Shown here: positions 1-5,144 of the stretch, piece by piece | How the letters are laid out: every line of letters starts with the position of its first letter | How positions within the stretch are numbered: the stretch's first letter is position 1 | Assembly: GCA_029260695.1 (NCBI GenBank) | Contig: JAJDCT010000319.1 | Coordinates: forward strand, 1-10,070 | Length of the DNA stretch: 10,070 bases | Direction: 5' to 3' | Origin: Phycisphaeraceae bacterium | Lineage (GTDB): Bacteria > Planctomycetota > Phycisphaerae > Phycisphaerales > Phycisphaeraceae | Position numbers and translations under genes: made by a program | Notes under the pieces: model-generated | Database searches by the model: none | What the model was told of the DNA's origin: nothing | The model's input: only the letters and a program-made list of their open reading frames with translations

Positions 1-159
1 GAATGTACCCGACTGCATCGCCACCAGGCCCGGCCCCGGCGTGATGTTGAAGCCAAGCGCAGATGCATCGGCCGCCTGTGTGGCGGCGACCAGAGCCACA
101 CACCCCGCAAATACAGGGGTCACATATGGGTATGTCACGCATGTTTTACCTGTCAGCAT
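1..159 (-). CDS. N-terminal part of an exported protein (runs off the left edge)
   Basis: This is the first 53 codons of a minus-strand gene; the rest lies beyond the left edge. The ATG at 159-157 has a GGAAG ribosome-binding sequence about 8 bases upstream. The reading frame stays open to base 1. The N-terminus looks like a signal peptide: a short start with one lysine (MLTGKT), a hydrophobic stretch at about residues 13-27 (VTPVFAGCVALVAA), then an AxA-type cleavage site near residues 30-32 (AADA-S). The mature part begins with a segment containing GFNITPGPG, which I do not recognise. A short N-terminus like this is common in secreted planctomycete proteins, but no function can be given. 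Downstream in-frame GTG codons could be alternative starts, but ATG with GGAAG is best. The gene follows the 919-residue exported protein in the same direction, 198 bases away, so co-transcription is possible. Confidence 0.6.
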   Translation of the reverse strand, partial: MLTGKTCVTYPYVTPVFAGCVALVAATQAADASALGFNITPGPGLVAMQSGTF

Positions 160-357
160 TCGGGTTTCTTCCTAAATTGGGGTGCCTTAGTTGCCCAAAA
201 GGAAGATAGTCATCCAATGTGACGGTCGTGTGACGGCGCAGTCCCGTTCATGTCCTCTTTTTGAGGATCTAAAATGGGCGCGGAAAAAGCGAACAATACA
301 TCGGCCGGGAGAGCAGAAATAGTCAGGGGCCATAGGCGGCCGGGGAGAGACTCCGAC
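160..357. other. Intergenic region between two minus-strand secreted-protein genes
   Basis: No convincing gene lies here. Reading frames on the plus strand run into the antisense of the 919-residue gene and are shadows. A short inverted repeat (TCCTC, TTTTT, GAGGA at 253-267) gives a 5-bp stem with a 5-base loop. A GGCC/GGCC pair lies near 328-343. Neither is followed by a T run on the minus strand, so I do not call a terminator. The region is locally less GC-rich than the flanking genes and could hold the promoter of the left-edge gene, but I could not pick out a clear -35/-10 pair. Confidence 0.4.
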
Positions 358-3117
358 CTACTCCACGCCGTCCACGCTCAGCCGCTGGTTGAGCATGCGT
401 GGGCCATCGACTTCACGGACGCCAACGCGCATCGCGTTGTCTCGCAGGGCTGGGCCCGCACCGGGGAATCTAAAGTGTCGCACGGCCGTCTGACCCGGGT
501 CCAACTCGGAGATGATACGTTCGCGGATCGGATGGCCCCGGAGGTTGGCGAAGATATAGAGAGAGAGTTTCTCCGTGCCCGTGTTGGTCACCACGGCGGC
601 GGCGGTGGCGTCTTCTGTCCCGGGCTCTTCACCTGGGACCAGGGCGACGGTCGCATTGAAGGTCACATCCTTTAGCCCGACCTCGATTGGCAGCGCCATA
701 TCAATCTTCATCGGCTCATCCGCGGTGAACTCAAACCGGGCGGTCAGTTGCTTGGGCTCGGCGATCTCGGACACAGGGAAGGCCAACTCCACTGGAAGCT
801 CCACCGAACGCCCCGCGGGAACCGAGAAGAAGTGCCGTGTGGGCCTGGAAGTCCAGCCGTCGGGCCCGGTGATCCGCATGTGACCGCTGATCGTCATCGG
901 CCAGGGGTTCGTCAGCGTCAACACTCGTTCGTGCAAAGTTTGCGTCGATTCGATAAAGGGCTCGTCAATCATGAACCCCGCACGGAACATCGCCAGCTTC
1001 GGGTCGATCCCGGTAATCAATACCGGTGTCGCGGGCACGTCTAACCGGTGCTTCCCGGAGGTCAGCGGGATCGGCGTTTGGTTGCCCCAGACATCGACCG
1101 CGACGGGGGCCTCCCCCATGTACAGATTTAGAACACTGAGATCTGCATCGGGCAGCTGCGCCCAGGCCGCCAGCGCGGGGCCGGCCGGCCCGTCCAGGAT
1201 CAATACCTGCAACCCCCCACCGAGTCTAAGCCGACCGATGACGCGCCGACCGGCGAGCTGGTGCGCCATGTTGGCAAAAACCCCCAGCAACGGGTCGGGC
1301 ACCAGGGCCGTCTCCCGCTGAGCCGCGGTCGTCCACATCCCCGAGACCGCGATCCCGCCGGGGTCCTGTTCCCACGCGGTGAGCATACGGATCGCCAAAT
1401 CGGTGACGCGCCTGGCGTGCGTCATCCGATCGGCTGGGGGCTCGCGCAGGACTAAAGTGAGTTTGTCCTTGACGTCGTCCCATTGTTGGAGATACGCCGG
1501 CATCTGGTCCGCGGGCACACCCGGCGGGACGTCTAGAAGATAGTAAAGCGAATCGGATACGTCATAACGCCGAGATTGATCGATCCGCCATGGGATGACC
1601 AATTCGGGTGTTGGCGCGAGCGTCTCGAACTGCCGCTGCACCTTTTCGGTCACGGCGGGCAGGTCGCGGTCATAGAAAGCGTAGGCCTGATCGCTGGCCC
1701 CGAGGAACCAGCGGCTGACACGCTGGCCGTGGCTCAAAAGCGTCGGGGTCAGGTAGGCGATCCACTGAGAACGGTCGCTACCCAGCACCGTGACCGGGTC
1801 GGCTGCCGGGCTGTCCACAGCGACCGCCAGCGCCTGGGGCACGGGGTTCAGCGACAGCGCCGCGCTCCGCCCGGAGAGGTAAAGCCAGTGCATCATCTGA
1901 TCGATCTGGCCGTTGCGGGCCTCGATGCTTTCAAGGGTGGTCTCTTGTTCCCAAATGCTCAAAACCGTCGACCGGATGCCGGTACCTTCCAATAGATCCG
2001 GCAGGAGCTTAAACTCCTTAGGCGGTAAATCCTGTGCGATAATCTGAAACCGCTGAGCATCCAGCGCGTGAATGTTCTGGCTCGGTGGCAGCCACAAGAA
2101 TGCACCAAATGTCCTAGCGACCGGCACCCGAGTTGATGTGCCTCCCTGCGCCTGATCCCGCACCCGCATGTCCACGAGGTACCAGCCGTAAGCCGGGAGG
2201 TCAGGCTCCCAGGTCCAGTGCCTCGGCGCTCCGGGCCCTAACTCATGCCGTGTGTGGGCTGCGGGCCGCAGCGTATGATCGTAAGCCGTCAACTCGACGG
2301 AAAGGCTCTGGCCGGTCAGGTCGCGGACGGTGACAGGCAGACGCGGATTGTCCGGGCCACGCACGATGTTGACCTTGCTCTGGGTGGAGACCTCGACCCG
2401 TGGGAGCTGCCAGACGGCGATGTCGTCAAACCACGCCGCGCCTCGCACGTCTTTAAGCAACACTCGCTGTTCTCCAAGCAAATCGTCACGCTGCCGCTTG
2501 GGCTGACGGATGTCGGCCTCAAGTCCGATCCACACCGCGCCCTGGGTGTCACCACGGAGCTTGATCGCGATCTGCGTCCACTCGCCTAGCGTATTGACCG
2601 GACGTGTCTGCGTAACGCTGGTCTCGATGCGATTGCCCTCGTGGTCCACGAAGTAAGCCGACAGATACGCCGACGAACGCAACAGAGATTCGGTACGGAC
2701 CACTGCGGTGATCAGGTAGTCACTATGCGGCACGGCGGGAATGGCACCGACTTCAAGAAACGCTCCGGCACTGCCACCATTAAGACCCAGGTACAGGCTG
2801 CGTTTGCCGGACACGGTATGGCTGCCATCGAAACGGACCTGCGTGAACGAAGGGTACCCCGGCCGCTCCATCAGCTCATGGTGCAACGGCTCACGGAAGA
2901 AGTGGCTGTCGGAAGTCTCTGCGGGTCGGCCGATGACGAACCAGTTCTTGGGCAGTGATTCGTAGTTGTCCGGCTCCTCGAAGTCGAACAGACGGACCTG
3001 CCGCCGTGGTCGGATCAGCCCGGTCTGCGCCGACACCGGCTCGGCCAGACACACCCACGCCATAGCTAGGGACAACCCCACAAGACAAGCGGATTGATGC
3101 AATCGGGCCCTGTTCAC
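358..3117 (-). CDS. Large exported beta-rich protein with a CBM-like N-terminus and sugar-enzyme-like core, function unknown
   Basis: The product is 919 residues. Residues 1-30 form a signal peptide: arginines at 3 and 5, hydrophobic residues 11-25, and a VSA-Q cleavage site. Residues about 43-238 begin LFDFEEPDNYESLP and end AAWFDDIAVWQLPRV, the pattern of a jelly-roll carbohydrate-binding module such as the CBM4/9 type. Residues 240-335 look like an Ig-like linker. Residues about 340-650 have alternating hydrophobic strands and amphipathic helices that suggest a TIM-barrel or glycoside-hydrolase-like fold, but I cannot identify catalytic acids. Residues about 735-815 resemble a NEW3-type beta domain of sugar enzymes, and a final beta domain ends the protein. 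The domain calls rest on sequence style only. The start is GTG at 3117. A stop codon lies in frame upstream and no other start falls between. TTG at 3102 has a better-spaced AGGG but would lose the basic signal-peptide residues. A role in surface polysaccharide binding or breakdown is plausible but unproven. Confidence 0.75.
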   Translation of the reverse strand: MNRARLHQSACLVGLSLAMAWVCLAEPVSAQTGLIRPRRQVRLFDFEEPDNYESLPKNWFVIGRPAETSDSHFFREPLHHELMERPGYPSFTQVRFDGSHTVSGKRSLYLGLNGGSAGAFLEVGAIPAVPHSDYLITAVVRTESLLRSSAYLSAYFVDHEGNRIETSVTQTRPVNTLGEWTQIAIKLRGDTQGAVWIGLEADIRQPKRQRDDLLGEQRVLLKDVRGAAWFDDIAVWQLPRVEVSTQSKVNIVRGPDNPRLPVTVRDLTGQSLSVELTAYDHTLRPAAHTRHELGPGAPRHWTWEPDLPAYGWYLVDMRVRDQAQGGTSTRVPVARTFGAFLWLPPSQNIHALDAQRFQIIAQDLPPKEFKLLPDLLEGTGIRSTVLSIWEQETTLESIEARNGQIDQMMHWLYLSGRSAALSLNPVPQALAVAVDSPAADPVTVLGSDRSQWIAYLTPTLLSHGQRVSRWFLGASDQAYAFYDRDLPAVTEKVQRQFETLAPTPELVIPWRIDQSRRYDVSDSLYYLLDVPPGVPADQMPAYLQQWDDVKDKLTLVLREPPADRMTHARRVTDLAIRMLTAWEQDPGGIAVSGMWTTAAQRETALVPDPLLGVFANMAHQLAGRRVIGRLRLGGGLQVLILDGPAGPALAAWAQLPDADLSVLNLYMGEAPVAVDVWGNQTPIPLTSGKHRLDVPATPVLITGIDPKLAMFRAGFMIDEPFIESTQTLHERVLTLTNPWPMTISGHMRITGPDGWTSRPTRHFFSVPAGRSVELPVELAFPVSEIAEPKQLTARFEFTADEPMKIDMALPIEVGLKDVTFNATVALVPGEEPGTEDATAAAVVTNTGTEKLSLYIFANLRGHPIRERIISELDPGQTAVRHFRFPGAGPALRDNAMRVGVREVDGPRMLNQRLSVDGVE

Positions 3118-3155
3118 ACCTTGGTTATCGGGTGTTTGGGGCTGAGACGGTGAGC

Positions 3156-3161
3156 ATTATC
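3156..3161 (-). promoter_or_regulatory. Possible -10 element of the 919-residue gene
   Basis: On the minus strand this reads GATAAT, five of six matches to TATAAT, about 39 bases before the GTG start. No convincing -35 hexamer lies at the expected distance upstream. It is the best promoter candidate in the 173-base gap after prfA, but the gene could also be read through from prfA, since no terminator hairpin is visible behind prfA. Confidence 0.25.
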
Positions 3162-3250
3162 TATCGACTCACACACCGCGAAAATACGGGGGCGAACCGT
3201 GGGTAATCCGAGGGCCTCTCGAGGTATGAGTCGAGGGTTTCACGGGGTGA

Positions 3251-3290
3251 TCCGGGTAATCTCCGGGTGAAGTCCGGGTGGTGTCCGGGG
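3251..3290 (-). repeat. Four-copy 11-bp tandem array (CCCGGA core) after the prfA stop
   Basis: On the plus strand TCCGGG starts at 3251, 3262, 3273 and 3284, an exact 11-base step. The four variable bases between cores differ. On the minus strand, the direction of transcription, the core reads CCCGGA, and the array begins directly behind the prfA TGA. The same core in the same orientation, with a 10-11 base step, follows the xseA stop at 7492-7529. It has no stem-loop character, so it is not a normal terminator. Confidence 0.7.
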
Positions 3291-4373
3291 TCAGAGGGCC
3301 GCCAGGCGTTGGGCTCGGTCCTGGGCGATCAGGGCTTGGACCAGCCCTTCAAGATCCCCGGTCAGCACGGACTGGAGGTTTGCGTTCTGGGATACCCGGT
3401 GGTCAACGACCATGTTTTCCTTGTACCGGTAGGTCCGCACGCGCTCGCTCCGCCCGCCGGACCCGATCATCTCAGACCTCTGCTGGGCACGTTCGTTATC
3501 CTTCTCACGCTGCTGGAGCGCATGCAGCCGGGCCCGCAGCAACTGCCAGGCCTTCTCGCGGTTCTGGTGCTGGCTCTTGGACTCCTGCATCCGCACCTCG
3601 ATGCCGGTGGGCTTGTGGATCATGTGTACGGCCGTGGCGACCTTGTTCACGTTCTGCCCGCCGGGGCCCTGCGCGGTGGTCACATGGATGTCCACGTCGG
3701 CTTCGTTAAGCTTCAGTTCCAACGCCTCGGGCTCGGGGAGAACGGCAACGGTCGCGGTCGAGGTATGGACCCGGCCCTGCGTCTCGGTCGCCGGCACACG
3801 CTTGACACAATGCACCCCGCCTTCGTAACCCATCCCCTGCCAGACCGCCTCACCCTTGACGCTCACAACCGCGCTACGGACCCCGCCCTGATCGCCGGGT
3901 GAGAAGTCCATCACATCGAATTTCCAGCGCCGCTTGGCCGCGTACTCCTGATACATCTCAAGCAGGTCGCCCGCCCAAAGTGCCGCCTCATCCCCGCCGG
4001 TCCCGGCACGCACCTCCAAAATCACCGCGCCGATCGATTGGTCATCGGCCGTCACCAATTCGTTGGAGATCTCTTCCAGCAGCGATTCGGCCTGTGTTTT
4101 AAGCTCCGGCAGCTCCGATCGGGCAAGCTCGACCAACTCGGCATCCTCTGCCTCGACGATGATCTGCTCGTGTTCCTGGGCCTGACCAACCAACGCCTGC
4201 CACTTGCGGTAGCGCTCCACCAGCTTTGACAACACCGCCCGCTTAACGCTCAACGACCGCACCTTCTCATGATCGCTGACCACCGCCGGGTCCTGAAGCT
4301 GCGCCTCGATCCCGTCGAATTGCGCAGCCAGCTCGTCGAGTTTGGCAGTCAAGTTAGTGGTGTCGGGGGCCAT
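3291..4373 (-). CDS. prfA: Peptide chain release factor 1
   Basis: RF1 recognises UAA and UAG stop codons and triggers release of the finished protein from the ribosome. The 360-residue product has the usual RF1 length. It shows the N-terminal helical domain (about 1-105), then RAGTGGDEA at 122-130. The stop-codon reading loop PAT (194-196, within KRVPATETQGRVHTS) marks RF1 rather than RF2, which has SPF. The peptidyl-transferase-centre motif GGQ is at 238-240, followed by NVNK. The basic C-terminal domain includes QREKDNERAQQRSEMIGSGGRSERVRTY in two stretches around 288-314. ATG at 4373 is the start. It has no SD sequence; the leader is a C-rich heptamer array. prfA follows rpmE, a common bacterial order. 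The methyltransferase gene prmC, often next to prfA, is not here; a large secreted-protein gene follows instead. Confidence 0.98.
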   Translation of the reverse strand: MAPDTTNLTAKLDELAAQFDGIEAQLQDPAVVSDHEKVRSLSVKRAVLSKLVERYRKWQALVGQAQEHEQIIVEAEDAELVELARSELPELKTQAESLLEEISNELVTADDQSIGAVILEVRAGTGGDEAALWAGDLLEMYQEYAAKRRWKFDVMDFSPGDQGGVRSAVVSVKGEAVWQGMGYEGGVHCVKRVPATETQGRVHTSTATVAVLPEPEALELKLNEADVDIHVTTAQGPGGQNVNKVATAVHMIHKPTGIEVRMQESKSQHQNREKAWQLLRARLHALQQREKDNERAQQRSEMIGSGGRSERVRTYRYKENMVVDHRVSQNANLQSVLTGDLEGLVQALIAQDRAQRLAAL

Positions 4374-4382
4374 GGGTAAGTG

Positions 4383-4424
4383 GGGATTAGGGGTTAAGAG
4401 TTAGGAGTTAGGAGATAGGAGTTA
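4383..4424 (-). repeat. Six-copy heptamer array in the prfA leader
   Basis: Read on the minus strand from 4424 down to 4383, the units are TAACTCC, TATCTCC, TAACTCC, TAACTCT, TAACCCC and TAATCCC, all in strict 7-base register (consensus TAAYYCC). The array ends nine bases before the prfA ATG and takes the place where a ribosome-binding sequence would sit. The units resemble telomere repeats only superficially. Confidence 0.85.
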
Positions 4425-4446
4425 GAACGCGATCCGCTAAGGCTGG

Positions 4447-4452
4447 AGTATA
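4447..4452 (-). promoter_or_regulatory. Possible -10 element of the prfA promoter
   Basis: On the minus strand this reads TATACT, identical to the -10 hexamer proposed for rpmE. It would start transcription near 4440, giving a leader of about 65 bases, mostly the heptamer array. The matching -35 region is weak (no clear TTGACA-like hexamer at 16-18 bases). A separate prfA promoter is expected because a strong terminator follows rpmE. Confidence 0.4.
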
Positions 4453-4483
4453 TTCTGATCTGCTGCCACATTAGGTTATTAGT

Positions 4484-4526
4484 CACGCATGGACATGCGT
4501 GGGGTTCCGCGGATACTCATCCGCGG
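4484..4526. repeat. Two adjacent perfect palindromes upstream of prfA
   Basis: The first is CACGCATG (4484-4491) and CATGCGTG (4494-4501) around two bases. In practice it would fold as a 7-bp stem with a GGAC loop. The second is CCGCGGAT (4507-4514) and ATCCGCGG (4519-4526) with loop ACTC, an 8-bp stem. Neither has a T run on either side, so they are not typical intrinsic terminators. Twelve bases covering the right arm of the second (4517-4528) recur exactly at 9948-9959, behind another CCGCGG hairpin. They may be protein-binding sites or small palindromic repeats of the genome. Confidence 0.6.
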
Positions 4527-4572
4527 CTATGACACACGGACATGCGACAGAACTGAAACGTCAGTCTATTTC

Positions 4573-4600
4573 CTAGCCGCTAATAGCTAAATACTAATAG
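4573..4600. repeat. Four-copy heptamer array beyond the rpmE terminator
   Basis: On the plus strand the units are CTAGCCG, CTAATAG, CTAAATA and CTAATAG, in exact 7-base register. It is AT-richer than the other heptamer arrays and is not next to a start codon. It lies between the rpmE terminator and the palindromes. Confidence 0.6.
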
Positions 4601-4620
4601 CGCCCCTACCCACCGCGCAT

Positions 4621-4648
4621 AAAAAACCGCAGCGCATCGGCACTGCGG
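4621..4648 (-). terminator. Intrinsic terminator of rpmE
   Basis: Read on the minus strand, CCGCAG pairs with CTGCGG and is extended inward by TGC with GCG (one G-U pair). This gives a 9-bp stem with a 4-base loop CGAT (4636-4639), followed directly by six T residues. It begins 18 bases after the rpmE stop codon. This is a textbook Rho-independent terminator and separates rpmE from prfA transcription. Confidence 0.9.
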
Positions 4649-4666
4649 CGTTTGGGTGCTGGGTAG

Positions 4667-4933
4667 CTAGCTGCTCTTCTTGCCGAAGTACGAGCCGGCG
4701 AATTTCTTCTGGAACTTCTCGACCCGGCCGGCGGTGTCGACGAACTTCTGCTTGCCGGTGAAGAACGGGTGGCTGGCGCTGGAGATATCTACCTTGACCA
4801 GCGGGTACTCCTTGCCGTCCTCCCACTTAATGGTTGCGGAGCTCTTGACCGTGGAACGGGTCAGGAAGGCAAAGTCAGCCGAGACGTCCTGGAAGACGAC
4901 CGGGCGGTATTCAGGGTGGATGCCTTTTTTCAT
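4667..4933 (-). CDS. rpmE: Ribosomal protein bL31, type B (zinc-free form)
   Basis: bL31 sits on the large ribosomal subunit and helps bridge the subunits. The 88-residue product opens [16 protein letters not shown] and contains [19 protein letters not shown] and [13 protein letters not shown], the hallmarks of type B L31. The CXXC zinc-binding cysteines of type A are absent; the protein has no cysteine at all. In many bacteria type B is a second copy (rpmE2, ykgM) used under zinc shortage. I see no obvious Zur-type palindrome here, so it may be the main L31. ATG at 4933 has no SD sequence and is preceded by a heptamer array. A promoter lies at 5016-5044 and a terminator follows, so the gene is probably transcribed on its own, though prfA is next in the same direction. 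Confidence 0.97.
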   Translation of the reverse strand: MKKGIHPEYRPVVFQDVSADFAFLTRSTVKSSATIKWEDGKEYPLVKVDISSASHPFFTGKQKFVDTAGRVEKFQKKFAGSYFGKKSS

Positions 4934-4940
4934 GGCGAGG

Positions 4941-4975
4941 GTCCGGGGTCGGGGGTCTAAGGTCCGGGGTCTAGG
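4941..4975 (-). repeat. Five-copy heptamer array in the rpmE leader
   Basis: On the plus strand the units are GTCCGGG, GTCGGGG, GTCTAAG, GTCCGGG and GTCTAGG, each starting with GTC in exact 7-base register. On the mRNA-like minus strand they read CCTAGAC, CCCGGAC, CTTAGAC, CCCCGAC and CCCGGAC. The array ends seven bases before the rpmE ATG. The G-rich plus strand has five G runs of at least three (4939-4976) and fits a G-quadruplex pattern. Confidence 0.85.
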
Positions 4976-5015
4976 GCCTGGATATGGGCGGTAGGCCTAT
5001 CCAGTCGAGCCGAGT

Positions 5016-5044
5016 AGTATACGATCCCTGCCAGAGGCCGGCAA
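5016..5044 (-). promoter_or_regulatory. Sigma-70-like promoter of rpmE
   Basis: Read on the minus strand, TTGCCG (5044-5039) is followed after exactly 17 bases by TATACT (5021-5016). This is a good match to the TTGACA/TATAAT pattern with ideal spacing. Transcription would begin near 5009 and give a leader of about 75 bases, roughly half of it the heptamer array. Confidence 0.6.
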
Positions 5045-5055
5045 GACGGTATATT
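5028..5055 (+). promoter_or_regulatory. Possible promoter of the aminotransferase gene
   Basis: CTGCCA (5028-5033) is followed after 16 bases by TATATT (5050-5055), a fair -35/-10 pair facing right. It overlaps the leftward rpmE promoter, with the -35 elements interleaved. A start near 5062 would give a leader of about 83 bases that includes a small CCCGA/TCGGG hairpin (5090-5105) and the heptamer array. Confidence 0.4.
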
Positions 5056-5109
5056 AGACCGACAGACCAAACTAGCTAACCCCTCGGTACCCGATCTGAC
5101 TCGGGCCAG

Positions 5110-5144
5110 ACCCAAGACCCCATACCCCAGCCCCCAAATTCCCC
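5110..5144 (+). repeat. Heptamer array abutting the aminotransferase start codon
   Basis: The units are ACCCAAG, ACCCCAT, ACCCCAG, CCCCCAA and ATTCCCC, the last ending at the base before ATG. The first four keep a clear 7-base pattern of a C run plus purines; the fifth is degenerate. No SD sequence is present. Confidence 0.75.

Noticed and set aside
253..267. TCCTC-TTTTT-GAGGA hairpin as terminator of the 919-residue gene
   Set aside because: The stem is only 5 bp and AT-rich in the loop, with no T run following on the minus strand.
274..675. Open reading frames of 60-210 codons on the plus strand opposite the 919-residue gene and prfA
   Set aside because: They lie antisense to clearly coding sequence in GC-rich DNA, have no recognisable motifs and lack ribosome-binding sites. 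They are frame shadows.
3118..3154. Ten-codon ORF (MLTVSAPNTR) ahead of the 919-residue gene as a leader peptide
   Set aside because: No ribosome-binding site, no run of regulatory codons and no attenuator hairpin were seen; it is too short to distinguish from chance.
4383..4424. Telomere repeat or CRISPR-like array
   Set aside because: Units are 7 bases without spacers and are degenerate. There are no cas genes, and the window reads as internal bacterial chromosome.
4934..5144. Zur-type operator controlling the type B L31 gene
   Set aside because: No recognisable Zur-like AT-rich palindrome is present in the leader or promoter region.
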